Shown here one piece after another: positions 18,571 to 26,989 of a stretch of 64,000 nt of DNA. Source of the DNA: a bacterium (GTDB lineage: Bacteria; Planctomycetota; UBA1135; UBA2386); the NCBI GenBank assembly GCA_030432695.1, contig JAUILN010000001.1, positions 992,001 to 1,056,000 on the forward strand. Reading direction: 5' to 3'. Position 1 is the stretch's first letter; each line of letters starts with the position of its first letter. Below the pieces are notes generated by a model, which was given only the letters and a program-made list of their open reading frames with translations, was not told where the DNA came from and made no database searches. The translations under genes and the position numbers were made by a program.

Positions 18571-19716
18571 TCAGGATCGGCGGCGTCCGACCGACGCGAG
18601 GCCGCGTAGCCCACCTACCAGCCGTGGTACGACCGCTTCGGCGGCGTGTCGGTCGGTCAGCTGTCGCCGGTCGGCTCTCAGATCGAGGTCGCCGCAAGTC
18701 CATTCCACGCACGCCGCGGCGAGCCGATCCACGAGCTCCCGCTCGTCGCGATACAGGAACTCCGACCCGAACAGCTCCGGATACGCGAGAGCGGCTGGCA
18801 ACAGCGGACACGCGCCGCAGTGCACCGCTTCCAGCACCGAGACTCCGAAGAACTCGTGCCGCGCGGTCGAGACCACTACCTGGGCGCAGCGCAGCAGCGC
18901 GAGGTAGTCGGCGCGCGACGGCGCGTGTCCCCAATGTTCGATCCGCTCGCGGTGGCGCTCACGAGCCGTCTCGAACACCGGCGGGACGCGACGGAACGTC
19001 TCGCCGCACACCGCCAGTCGGAACGGCACACCGCGCGAAGCGAGCTGATCGCAGGCGCCAAAGAACCGGCCCGGGTCCTTGTCGTGTTCCCAGCGGTGGT
19101 TCCATAGCAGCAGCGGGCCTCGCTGCCGGCCCGGCCCGGCAGGCACGTCACGGAGCGTGGCCGGGTCCACGGTCGGGAGGTCGACCGGGAAGCCGACCAC
19201 CTCCGCGCGTTCGGCGATCTGCTCGACCAATCCTTCGGGTCGGGCATCCGGCATCCGCGCGAGGAAACGCTTGCAGCCGTCGAGGAACGCATCTCGGCAA
19301 TGAGCCGAATTGAACCAACATCGATCGGCGACCGCGGCAGAGACCAGCTGGGTCACGCCGAAGTGGTGGTCCCGGTCAGCACGTTCGACGGGCGCTCCCT
19401 CGGGATCCGGGCGCTCGGGATAGCTCCACTGGTCCTCATGGAAGTAGAGGACCGACGGAACCTGCGCGAGGTATGGAACCAGGGCTACGAGGTCGGCAAG
19501 CGGGGTGAACGACGATGCCAGGACCACGTCGAGGAAGCCGGGGGGCTCCCGACGCGCCTGTGCCGCGAACCACAGCCCCGCGCCGCGCATCCGCCACTTC
19601 CAGTGTCGGCCCGGCAGGCTCCAGCGGATCCACTCGCAGTCCCGAGCCCGCTCCAAGGCGGCCCCGAAGGCCTGGTGGGACCCGGTCTCGAAGGGCTCGA
19701 CGTACAGCGCGCGCAT
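18571..19716 (-). CDS. Glycosyltransferase of the tRNA-queuosine mannosyltransferase-like (DUF3524) family
   Basis: 381 residues from ATG 19716. The N-terminal part matches the DUF3524 pattern: MRALYVEPFETGSHQAFGAA, then SLPGRHWKWRMRG, SFTPLADL and YFHEDQWSYP. The C-terminal half is a GT-B glycosyltransferase domain with the EX7E signature in HEFFGVSVLEAVHCG. The vertebrate family member (GTDC1/QTMAN) adds mannose to queuosine in tRNA-Asp. The same activity in bacteria is an extrapolation, and another acceptor is possible. It is divergent from the YkgJ-type gene with 125 bases between starts. An Arg-rich in-frame extension upstream was rejected because the family N-terminus begins exactly at this ATG. 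Confidence 0.82.
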   Translation of the reverse strand: MRALYVEPFETGSHQAFGAALERARDCEWIRWSLPGRHWKWRMRGAGLWFAAQARREPPGFLDVVLASSFTPLADLVALVPYLAQVPSVLYFHEDQWSYPERPDPEGAPVERADRDHHFGVTQLVSAAVADRCWFNSAHCRDAFLDGCKRFLARMPDARPEGLVEQIAERAEVVGFPVDLPTVDPATLRDVPAGPGRQRGPLLLWNHRWEHDKDPGRFFGACDQLASRGVPFRLAVCGETFRRVPPVFETARERHRERIEHWGHAPSRADYLALLRCAQVVVSTARHEFFGVSVLEAVHCGACPLLPAALAYPELFGSEFLYRDERELVDRLAAACVEWTCGDLDLRADRRQLTDRHAAEAVVPRLVGGLRGLASVGRRRS

Positions 19717-19841
19717 GCATCGCGGATCCTCGAAGGCTCCGCAGGGGCTTGATCCTAGCTTCCGTTCGGCCAAACTACCGCCTGCGGTCGTCCCCCGGCC
19801 GGCATGGAACGGAGAGAGTCTCGAGGAGGAAGGTCGGCGTG

Positions 19842-20528
19842 ATGTTCGACAGCGCCCATACGTGGTTCCGGCGTGGCGCCGAGGCGCTCGCATCGACGCG
19901 GCCCCGTTCGCACGTGGACCTGGTCGAATCGGCCAACCGCGCGGCCGAGGAGTTGGCAGCCCAGAGCCCCGAAGCCGAGCTGCGCCAGTGCGTCGCCGGC
20001 TGCACCGCGTGTTGCCACTTCACCGTCGGCGTGACCGCCGTCGAAGCCCTGCGGCTCGCAGCAGCGGTATCGGATCATCCCGACGCTGCGAACCTGCGCG
20101 CCCGGATCGGCAAGCGGGCGACGGACGATCGGATCACGAAGCACTCCGCCCAGGACCGGCGGCCCTGCGCGATGCTGCAGTCGGACGGGCGCTGCGCCGT
20201 CTATGCCGATCGCCCCCTCGCCTGCCGTGGCTGGACCTCCACGGATCGGGTCGGCTGCGAGCTCGAGCACCGCGGACTCGGCGGAACTCCGCGGCCCGAT
20301 GGGGCGGCCTACCACGCGGTGCTCGGGATTGCTCACGAACTGGAAAGCCTCGGAGCCGCGCTGCTCGTGCCCCACCTGTTGGCGCCAGATGGCGGCGAGC
20401 TCCGCGGTCACTTCGAACTCCACGACGCGCTGCACCGCCTGATGCAAGGCGACGGCGACCCATTGGCGCTGCGCGGAGCACGCCGCCCTCTCGCGGCGCG
20501 CCGGTCGACCGAGGCGTCGCCGGCTTGA
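19842..20528 (+). CDS. YkgJ-type cysteine-cluster (putative Fe-S) protein
   Basis: 228 residues. The family cysteine pattern is visible: C-x3-C-x2-CC in CVAGCTACCHFTVG near residue 50, then CAMLQSDGRCAVYADRPLAC followed by Arg. This cluster is thought to bind zinc or an iron-sulfur centre; the biological role is not known. ATG 19842 follows GAGGAGGA by 11 bases, while GTG 19839 is at better spacing and could be the true start. The C-terminus is Arg-rich and poorly conserved-looking. Confidence 0.8.
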   Translation: MFDSAHTWFRRGAEALASTRPRSHVDLVESANRAAEELAAQSPEAELRQCVAGCTACCHFTVGVTAVEALRLAAAVSDHPDAANLRARIGKRATDDRITKHSAQDRRPCAMLQSDGRCAVYADRPLACRGWTSTDRVGCELEHRGLGGTPRPDGAAYHAVLGIAHELESLGAALLVPHLLAPDGGELRGHFELHDALHRLMQGDGDPLALRGARRPLAARRSTEASPA

Positions 20529-20534
20529 CTCTGT

Positions 20535-20550
20535 CGGCGGCGAGCCGCCG
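20535..20550. terminator. Possible hairpin between convergent genes
   Basis: CGGCGGC and GCCGCCG are separated by two bases, six bases after the YkgJ-type stop and 32 before the convergent stop. There is no T tract, so this is only a candidate termination or mRNA-end structure. Confidence 0.3.
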
Positions 20551-20582
20551 GAGTACCCGATCTCGCGGCCGATCGCCGGATG

Positions 20583-21557
20583 TCACTTGCGGCCGTCGGC
20601 CGGTGGGAGGCTCGCTGCCAACCGCGCCCGCAGAGACTGCATCTGCTCGGCCAACGTGCTGTCGGGATCGACGGCGACCGCTTCGTCGAGTGCCGCCACC
20701 GCGGACTCGAAGTCGCCGACACGGGCCGTCAGCCCGGACTTCGAGAACAAGAGGGTCTGCCGGAGGCCAGCGGACATGACTTCACGGTGTTCGACGAGGA
20801 ATCGATCGACGCTGCCTATCGCGTCGCCGAGCCGGCCCTGGCTGAACAGTCGCTGCACTTCCGCCATCAGTGCGGGCACCGCGTCCTCCGCCTCGAGTCC
20901 GTCCAGCGCCTTGCGGAAGCGCCCGCCCTCGGACGGCGACACCTCCGGGTCGGCGAGGAGGATGCGTTCGAGCTCGGGTCGGTAGTGTCGCCAGAGGGCA
21001 GGATCGACCGTGTCGAGGCCCGCCTCCAGCTGTTCGCGACCTGCCGCCTCGACGTCGCCCCAGGCCGCGTCCCGCCGCGCCAGGATCTCGCGCTTCGATG
21101 CGAGCTGCTCCACGAACGACTTCGGCCCGAGGAAGGCCCGGGTGTCGAACTGCGCGAAGGCCCGCCCCTGTGGATCCGCGAGGAAGACCGAAGGGTAGCG
21201 GGTCACCCGGTAGCGCTCCTGCAACGCGATGTTGGCGTCGCGGACCGCGTCGGACTGCAGCTCCGGATCCCGCGGGAAGTCGACCCGCAGCAGGATCAGA
21301 TCCGGCTGGTCCCCGATGGCTGCGAAACCGGGTTGCTCGAACACCGCCTCGATCAGGCGCTGGCACCCCTCGCTCCAATCGGTGCCCGCGAAGTGGAGCA
21401 GCAGCGTCTTGCCGTCCGCGCGTGCGGCCTCGAGCGCCTGGGCCGTATCGGTCCGCCACGCGACGACCGGGGACTCGGTGGTGGCAGTGGCGTCCTGTGC
21501 CGCGCACGGTGATGCGATGGCGAGGACCAGGGCGAGCCAGACGTGTTGGTATCGCAT
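20583..21557 (-). CDS. Secreted thioredoxin-fold protein with TPR-like C-terminus
   Basis: 324 residues from ATG 21557. A Sec signal (WLALVLAIASPCAAQ) is followed by a thioredoxin-like domain: LLLHFAGTDWSEGCQRL, then RYRVTRYPSVFLADPQGR containing the cis-proline region. The usual CxxC is degenerate (SEGC), leaving one cysteine, so classical disulfide exchange is unlikely without a partner. Residues 230-310 form helical TPR-like repeats (RLGDAIGSVDRFLVEHREV; FESAVAALDEAVAVDPDSTL). It is the third of three leftward redox-fold genes, 32 bases after the TlpA-like gene. Confidence 0.82.
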   Translation of the reverse strand: MRYQHVWLALVLAIASPCAAQDATATTESPVVAWRTDTAQALEAARADGKTLLLHFAGTDWSEGCQRLIEAVFEQPGFAAIGDQPDLILLRVDFPRDPELQSDAVRDANIALQERYRVTRYPSVFLADPQGRAFAQFDTRAFLGPKSFVEQLASKREILARRDAAWGDVEAAGREQLEAGLDTVDPALWRHYRPELERILLADPEVSPSEGGRFRKALDGLEAEDAVPALMAEVQRLFSQGRLGDAIGSVDRFLVEHREVMSAGLRQTLLFSKSGLTARVGDFESAVAALDEAVAVDPDSTLAEQMQSLRARLAASLPPADGRK

Positions 21558-21589
21558 CGCCAGATCCTCGCCCCTCGAGGGGGCTTGGC

Positions 21590-22171
21590 TCAACGGTGTT
21601 CCCCGGGAGCCGCCAGCGCCAGGGCCGCCAGCTCCTCGAACTCCTGTTCGGTCGCCGAATCGACGTGCCGAGCCCGGATCTCCCCGTCGGCGCCGATCAC
21701 CACGGTCACCGGCAGGACGATCGACTCGCCGAGCCACTCGCCGAGCGGGCCGACGTCTTCCCCGCTGTAGATGACCACCGACAGGTCGATGCCCTTCTCC
21801 GCCAGGAAGCCGGGCAGCTGCGCGAGGGTGCCCTCCAGCGTGGCCTTCGGCGCCATGAGTTCGACATCGAGCGCGATCACCTCCAGGCCGTCGGCCGCGT
21901 GTGCGCGGGCGACCTTCTGCAGGTCCGGCAGCTCGGCGACGCACGGTGCACACCACGTCGCCCAGAGGTTCAGCAGAAGCGGCGTGCCGCGCTTGTCGGC
22001 GAGGAGTTGCTGCAGACCCTCCAGATCGACGACTGGGATGGCCTCCACCTTCTCCTCGGACTCGCCGCCGCATCCTTGGAACGCTGGCGCGAGCGCGGAC
22101 ACCAGGATCGACACGGAAAACGCCCGGAGACGGCGCCGCGCCGTGCGCTTCGTTGACCCGTCCCGACTCAA
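21590..22171 (-). CDS. TlpA-like thiol-disulfide lipoprotein
   Basis: 193 residues. I chose the TTG at 22171 because its TTGA overlaps the TGA stop of the preceding gene, and because it places a lipoprotein signal near the N-terminus (LRAFSVSILVSALAPAFQGC). The domain has the active site NLWATWCAPCVAELPDL and the expected cis-proline region IVLPVTVVIGADGEIRAR, so it can cycle a disulfide. The likely role is periplasmic thiol reduction, for example for cytochrome maturation, though no ccm gene is nearby. Translation is probably coupled to the upstream redoxin gene. Confidence 0.88.
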   Translation of the reverse strand: MSRDGSTKRTARRRLRAFSVSILVSALAPAFQGCGGESEEKVEAIPVVDLEGLQQLLADKRGTPLLLNLWATWCAPCVAELPDLQKVARAHAADGLEVIALDVELMAPKATLEGTLAQLPGFLAEKGIDLSVVIYSGEDVGPLGEWLGESIVLPVTVVIGADGEIRARHVDSATEQEFEELAALALAAPGEHR

Positions 22172-22965
22172 CGCCCCCGCCCCCGCCCCCGACGGCCGGC
22201 ACCGGCGCCGGCGGCGCTCTGCCCACGAGGGCGCTTGATCGCGCAACCCTGCTCGCGGGTGGCGAACGGCTCGACGGTCTCACCCTCGAGCAGCTGATTC
22301 AGCACGTCGCGCAGGTGGTGGTTGGCCTCGTCACCCTTCTTCTGGGCGAGGTCGTCGTCGATCAGGCCCTTGTAGACCAGCTCGCCGGCGGCGTTGAAGA
22401 CGAACACGTGCGGCGTGGTCCGGGCCTGGAACAGGTCGGCGACCTTGCACTCGGCATCGACCAGCACGCGGTAGGGCAGCTCCTTGCCGCGCAGGTAGGC
22501 CCGGATCTCCGGGTAGGGCTTGGCCAGCTCCTCCTCGGTCGGCTCCACCGGCGCACCCTTGGCGATGCCCTCGGCCTGGACCTCGCCGTTGCCGACGTTC
22601 GAGTTGATCGTGACGAACTTCACGCCGCGCTCGGTGTACTCGCGGTGGATCGCGGCGTAGCGCTCCTCCCATCCCTGCATGATCGGGCAGCGCGTCGCCC
22701 AGAAGGTGACCACGGTGATGTGGCCGTCGAGCTCGCGGGAACGCATCGGCTGACCGTCGATGTCGGACAGCATCAGCGGCATCGAGGGCCGCTCGCCGAG
22801 TTCGAGCTTCTTCGGCTCCTTCTTCTCGGGGTCCTGCTTCGCAAGCTCCTGCGCGGCCTCGGCCGGAGCGGGAACGGGATCCTGGGCTCGGAGACCCTCG
22901 GGGTAGACGAGGACGGCACCGAGAGACAGGGCGGAGAACAGACTGACGCTGGTCAGCAGATGCAT
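22168..22965 (-). CDS. Exported redoxin (AhpC/TSA-like) family protein
   Basis: 265 residues with a strong Shine-Dalgarno sequence (GAGGAG, seven bases before ATG 22965). A Sec signal ends near GLRAQDP, followed by a Lys/Glu/Pro-rich linker. The redoxin domain has VVTFWATRCPIMQGWEERYA (a single Cys in place of CxxC), KFVTINSNVG, LPYRVLVDAECKVADLF and TTPHVFVFNAAGELVYKG. The tail is a Gly/Ala/Arg run encoded by a simple GGGGGC-type repeat, probably recent low-complexity extension. It is first of three adjacent thioredoxin-fold genes. Peroxidase activity is not assured. Confidence 0.86.
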   Translation of the reverse strand: MHLLTSVSLFSALSLGAVLVYPEGLRAQDPVPAPAEAAQELAKQDPEKKEPKKLELGERPSMPLMLSDIDGQPMRSRELDGHITVVTFWATRCPIMQGWEERYAAIHREYTERGVKFVTINSNVGNGEVQAEGIAKGAPVEPTEEELAKPYPEIRAYLRGKELPYRVLVDAECKVADLFQARTTPHVFVFNAAGELVYKGLIDDDLAQKKGDEANHHLRDVLNQLLEGETVEPFATREQGCAIKRPRGQSAAGAGAGRRGRGRGR

Positions 22966-23107
22966 GGAAGGACTCCTCGATCGACGGTCGAACGGTTCAG
23001 CAGCCGTGCTGCGGACCGGCTCCTACGGATCCGGTGGGCTCCCGGGCTGGCGATGACCAGGGAAATCCTGATTGCGGCCCGGGATCGGGCTCGCGAGGGT
23101 CCCGAGA

Positions 23108-24286
23108 TCAGCCTGGACCGGCGCCCCCGGACGCGAAGAAGGCGATAGTCCCCACCACGGCAAGGCCGGCGAGCACGACCAGCGCGATCTTCCAGAACGA
23201 CCACGGCCGCTCACCCTGGACCTCGCCGGTGGCCGCGTTCACGACCACCTGGTACGGCTTGCCCTTGAACTTGTAGACCAGCATCCAGCACGGCAGCAGC
23301 AGGTGCTTGTAGGTCATCGCGCCGTACGTCGTTTGGATGCTGTGGACACGCTGCTCGTCGCCGCCGATGCGACGCTCGGTCTCGTGCCGGAGCGCGACCT
23401 CGATGCGCTGCTCCGCCGAGCGAAAGCCGTCCTCGAGCTCGATGTCGTAGGTCCGCGCGAGGAAGCCCGCGAGGACCTCCTGGCGGAACGGCATGCAGCC
23501 ATCCAATGGCCAGGGCTCCAGCGCATCGACCAGCTTTTGCGGGAGGCCCTTGCCAGCCAGCACCAGTACGTCGTCGAAGAAGCGGTCGAAGTCGCCCGAC
23601 GCGGGATACCAGCGGGTCCGCTGCTCGCGCACCTCCTGGTCGCCGCGCTTCACGGTGACGTAGTAGTGCTCACCCCGCTCGCCGCTGTAGACGTTGCGAG
23701 TCATCGCGTCGTAGGTCCAGAACGGCAGGTAGACGCCCTGGAACTTGCCCTTCGCCCCCCGCCGCTTGAACTCGTTCGGCGCGAACCACCGCGAGCGAAC
23801 CCACTCGGCGAGGCGCGCGGCGGCCTTCTGCCGGTCGACTTGGAACGGCAACACGCCGTCGACCCGGAGCCGGTCTTCGGCGTCGTGCACGTCGTCGAGC
23901 TGGATCGGAGTGCCGCAGTACGGGCACTCGTCGGCGGTCAAGGTGCCGACGAACTGCACGTTGGCCCCACAGTCCCCGCAGCGCACCTCGTGGATGTCGT
24001 CGGCCGTCGGCGCCTCGCTGCGGCCGGCGCGCTGCTCTGCAACCCGGCGGAGTGCCACCCGGTAGTCGTTCTCCTCGACGCCACGCTCGGGATCCCCCAC
24101 GAGCTGCTTCTGGAAGCCGCAGAACGGGCAGACCATCTGCTGCTGGCCGATGTGGAACTCCAGATCGGCGCCGCAGCCTTCACACGGAAACACCCGGCCC
24201 TTGCCCTGATCGATCTCGACCCCGGCGCGAGCGGTGCTGGTCGACCCGCCGCGCGGCAGCGGCGGGACGGGACTCGATGCGGTCAT
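23108..24286 (-). CDS. Zinc-ribbon protein with C-terminal membrane anchor
   Basis: 392 residues. Two zinc ribbons are seen near the N-terminus: CEGCGADLEF with CPFCG, and CGDCGANVQF with CPYCG. They are followed by FQVDRQKAAARLAEWVRSRW, GVYLPFWTYDAMT and, near the end, HLLLPCWMLVYKFKGKPYQV. A single transmembrane helix (IALVVLAGLAVVGTIAFFA) closes the protein. Such proteins are often mis-annotated as primosomal helicase because of the zinc ribbon, but no helicase motif is present. It lies 37 bases downstream of an SPFH-domain gene, a pairing that resembles YdjI-type stress or membrane systems (inference). Confidence 0.8.
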   Translation of the reverse strand: MTASSPVPPLPRGGSTSTARAGVEIDQGKGRVFPCEGCGADLEFHIGQQQMVCPFCGFQKQLVGDPERGVEENDYRVALRRVAEQRAGRSEAPTADDIHEVRCGDCGANVQFVGTLTADECPYCGTPIQLDDVHDAEDRLRVDGVLPFQVDRQKAAARLAEWVRSRWFAPNEFKRRGAKGKFQGVYLPFWTYDAMTRNVYSGERGEHYYVTVKRGDQEVREQRTRWYPASGDFDRFFDDVLVLAGKGLPQKLVDALEPWPLDGCMPFRQEVLAGFLARTYDIELEDGFRSAEQRIEVALRHETERRIGGDEQRVHSIQTTYGAMTYKHLLLPCWMLVYKFKGKPYQVVVNAATGEVQGERPWSFWKIALVVLAGLAVVGTIAFFASGGAGPG

Positions 24287-24323
24287 GGTGACGGACTCGT
24301 GGGATGGCGATCGGGCCCCTGGC

Positions 24324-25430
24324 TCACGCGAGTGGCGGCGGCGGCGGCGGCGGCGGACCGAACAGACCGGCGAGTTGCGGCACCTGGCCGGCGGCGGTCC
24401 AGCCCGCCATGCCTGCGCACCACACCAGCGTGTCGCGGGTCAACTGCCCGGCGGCGACCTGTGACTGCAGCTGCTGCGGTCCGAAGGGGCCGGCAGTCTG
24501 GCCGTTCACCGCCACGTGGTAGGCGGTCGGTGGAGGCGGCGGAGGCGCCGCGTGCGCGGCCGCGCCCCCCATGCCCCCGGCCCCCATCATCTGGTTCGCC
24601 ATGGCGAGGCCCATGCCGAGCCCCATTCCGTCCGCAGCACCACCACCAGCTGGATTGCTGGCCGCCTGGGTCATCGCCTGCCCCATCTGGTACTGCTGGA
24701 ACTTGCCCATGTCGCCGATCACGCCCATCGACGTGCGGGTGTCGAGCGCCTTCTCGACCTCCTCGGGCAGCGAGATGTTGACGATGAACAGCTGCGGGAC
24801 CTCGAGGCCGTACTCATCGTCGATCCGCTCGTTGACCGCCGCCTGCAGCGTGCCGGCCATCTCCTCGTAGTTCTGCGCCAGGTCGAGCGCGGCGATCTTG
24901 GAGCTGCCGAGCACGTCGGCCAGCGCCTGGTTCACGACCCCACGCATCAAGGTCGCCAGCTCGTCGGTCTCGAACACCCCGTCCGTGCCGACCAGCTCCT
25001 TGATGAGGATCTTGGGATCCTGCGCGCGGAGCGTGTACGTGCCGAACGCCCGCAGGCGGATCGGCCCGAACTCCGGGTCCCGCAGCATCACCGGGTTCGG
25101 CGTGCCCCACTTCAGGTCGGTGACGACCCGCGTGGAGACGAAGTACACCTCGCACTTGAAGGGGCTGTCGAAGCCGTACTTCCAGCCCTGCAAGGTGCTG
25201 AGGATCGGCAGGTTGTTGGTCTCCAGCGTGTGCGTGCCCGGCTCGAACACGTCGGCGAGCTTGCCCTCGTGCACGAACACCGCGACCTGCCCCGGCCGCA
25301 CGATCAGCTGGGCGCCGTTCTTGATCTGGTTGTGGTAGCGCGGGAAGCGCCAGACCAGCGTGTGGTTGGTGTCGTCGAGCCACTCGATGATGTCGACGAG
25401 CTCGCCGCGGAGCTTGGCAAACAGTCCCAT
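24324..25430 (-). CDS. SPFH-domain protein (YdjI-like) with C-terminal GYF_2 domain
   Basis: 368 residues from ATG 25430, preceded by AAGGA at workable spacing. Residues 1-250 form an SPFH/virion-core-like domain: VDIIEWLDDTNHTLVWRFPR, VRPGQVAVFVHEGKLADVF, FGTYTLRAQDPKILIKEL. A Gly/Met/Ala-rich linker follows. Residues about 310-360 match GYF_2/DUF4339: YHVAVNGQTAGPFGPQQLQ, then WCAGMAGWTAAGQVPQL. The end is a polyproline run. Family members form scaffolds at membranes, and the GYF_2 part probably binds proline-rich peptides, perhaps its own linker (inference). It is probably cotranscribed with the zinc-ribbon gene. Confidence 0.86.
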   Translation of the reverse strand: MGLFAKLRGELVDIIEWLDDTNHTLVWRFPRYHNQIKNGAQLIVRPGQVAVFVHEGKLADVFEPGTHTLETNNLPILSTLQGWKYGFDSPFKCEVYFVSTRVVTDLKWGTPNPVMLRDPEFGPIRLRAFGTYTLRAQDPKILIKELVGTDGVFETDELATLMRGVVNQALADVLGSSKIAALDLAQNYEEMAGTLQAAVNERIDDEYGLEVPQLFIVNISLPEEVEKALDTRTSMGVIGDMGKFQQYQMGQAMTQAASNPAGGGAADGMGLGMGLAMANQMMGAGGMGGAAAHAAPPPPPPTAYHVAVNGQTAGPFGPQQLQSQVAAGQLTRDTLVWCAGMAGWTAAGQVPQLAGLFGPPPPPPPPLA

Positions 25431-25491
25431 GGGCGGAATTCCTTCGGATGCGGTGCGCGGGGGCCGGCCGGATCGGCCAGCGGGCGGCCCC

Positions 25492-25520
25492 ATGTAACTT
25501 CGGACGGGGGTCTATTCCAA
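25492..25520 (-). promoter_or_regulatory. Weak candidate promoter of the SPFH gene
   Basis: On the minus strand TTGGAA (25515-25520) and TTACAT (25492-25497) are 17 bases apart, about 60 bases before the start codon. Matches to consensus are partial (4/6 and 3/6). Confidence 0.3.
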
Positions 25521-25552
25521 GATTCCCCGGGGCGTGGCGCAGGGCGATCGCC

Positions 25553-26989
25553 CTACCACGGCAGCGAGAAGGTCTTCACGTTGGTCAGGAACTTCGTCGC
25601 CTCGACCACCCCCTCCTTGATGCCTAGGCCCGAGTCCTTCACCCCGCCGAACGGGGAGGCTTCGATCCGGTAGCCGGGCACCTCGTTGACGTTGACCGTG
25701 CCGGTCCGGACGCCCCGGACGACCTTCAGGGCGTGCTCCAAGTTGCGCGTCACGACGCCGCAAGACAGGCCGTAGGCGGTACCATTGGCAAGCGCGATCG
25801 CGTCCTCGATGTCCTCGACCGGCAGGATCGGCGCGAGCGGACCGAACGACTCCTCGACCACCATCTCGCAGTCGCGCGGCACGTCGGCGAGGACCGTCGG
25901 GGCCAGCAGCGCGCCAACCCGCGTCCCACCGAGCAGCAGGCGCGCGCCGCGCTCGACGGCGTCGCGGACCACGTTCTCCAGTCGGATCGCCGCGGGCTCG
26001 TCGATCACCGTGCCGACCCGCGTCGCCTCGTCGGAGGGATCCCCGTGGACGTAGTCCCTGGCAGCTTCCACGAAGCGGTTCGTGAACTCCTCGAGGATGC
26101 CGCGCTGCACCAGGATCCGCTTGACCGCGGTGCAGCGTTGGCCGGAGTTGCGGAAGCTGCCCTCGCTGGCCAGCTTGACCGCGAGGTCGAGGTCGGCGTC
26201 GTCGAGCACGATCAGCGGCGAGTTGCCGCCGAGTTCCAGGCAGAGCTTCTTGTAGCCGGCGGTCGCGGCGATGCGCTTGCCGATCGCGACGCTGCCGGTG
26301 AACGAGACCACTTCCGTGCGGGGATCACGGATCAGCGGCTCGACCACCGTGTCGATGGGACCGACGAGCACCGAGAGCATCGGCTTCGGCAGACCGGCCT
26401 CGAGCAGCAGCCCGCCGAACAGCAGCGCAGTGACCGGCGTCTTGTCCGAAGGCTTCAGGATGCACGGCACCCCCGCGGCGATCGCCGGGCCGAGCTTGTG
26501 GACGACCTGGTTCAGCGGGTGGTTGAACGGCGTGATCGCGGCGACGCAGCGCACCGGCTCGCGGGTGGTGAAGATGCGACGGGCCTTGCCCTGCGGGGAG
26601 ACGTCGCAGGCGAAGGCCTGGCCGTCATCGCGCAGCGCCTCGATCGCGGCGAAGTGCAGGACGTCCAACGCGCGGCCGACCTCGTAGCGGGTCTCGCGCA
26701 TGCACAGGCCGGCCTCGCGGCGGATGGTGAGTGCGAACTCCTCGGCGCGCTCGGCGAGCAGGCCGCGCGCGCGCTGCAGGATCTCGTGGCGCTCCCAGCG
26801 GGTGATGGAGAGGCCCCGATCGCTCCAGGCGGTGGCGGCGGAGAGCGCCCGCTCGAGTTCCGCGGGACCGACCTGATCGATCTCGGCGACGACATCGCCC
26901 GAGTAGGGGTCGTGCACGGCAAGCAGGTCCCCGCTGCCCGCGACCTCCTCGCCAGCGACCAGACAGCACACGCGCAACGGACCGCTCAT
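25553..26989 (-). CDS. phnY: Aldehyde dehydrogenase, probable phosphonoacetaldehyde dehydrogenase
   Basis: 478 residues from ATG 26989, whose ATGA overlaps the stop of phnA. It is an NAD(P)-dependent aldehyde dehydrogenase with the catalytic Glu in KKLCLELGGNSPLIVLDD and catalytic Cys in FRNSGQRCTAVKR; FTGSVAIGKRIA is the cofactor-binding loop and EESFGPLAPIL the C-terminal signature. The specific substrate is inferred from coupling to phosphonoacetate hydrolase: PhnY oxidises phosphonoacetaldehyde to phosphonoacetate in 2-aminoethylphosphonate breakdown. No phnW transaminase is in the window. Other succinate-semialdehyde-like roles are possible if the context misleads. Confidence 0.88.
   Translation of the reverse strand: MSGPLRVCCLVAGEEVAGSGDLLAVHDPYSGDVVAEIDQVGPAELERALSAATAWSDRGLSITRWERHEILQRARGLLAERAEEFALTIRREAGLCMRETRYEVGRALDVLHFAAIEALRDDGQAFACDVSPQGKARRIFTTREPVRCVAAITPFNHPLNQVVHKLGPAIAAGVPCILKPSDKTPVTALLFGGLLLEAGLPKPMLSVLVGPIDTVVEPLIRDPRTEVVSFTGSVAIGKRIAATAGYKKLCLELGGNSPLIVLDDADLDLAVKLASEGSFRNSGQRCTAVKRILVQRGILEEFTNRFVEAARDYVHGDPSDEATRVGTVIDEPAAIRLENVVRDAVERGARLLLGGTRVGALLAPTVLADVPRDCEMVVEESFGPLAPILPVEDIEDAIALANGTAYGLSCGVVTRNLEHALKVVRGVRTGTVNVNEVPGYRIEASPFGGVKDSGLGIKEGVVEATKFLTNVKTFSLPW

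Noticed and set aside
22168-22200. GGGGGC simple repeat as a regulatory element
   Set aside because: It encodes the Gly/Arg-rich tail of the redoxin and looks like low-complexity coding drift.
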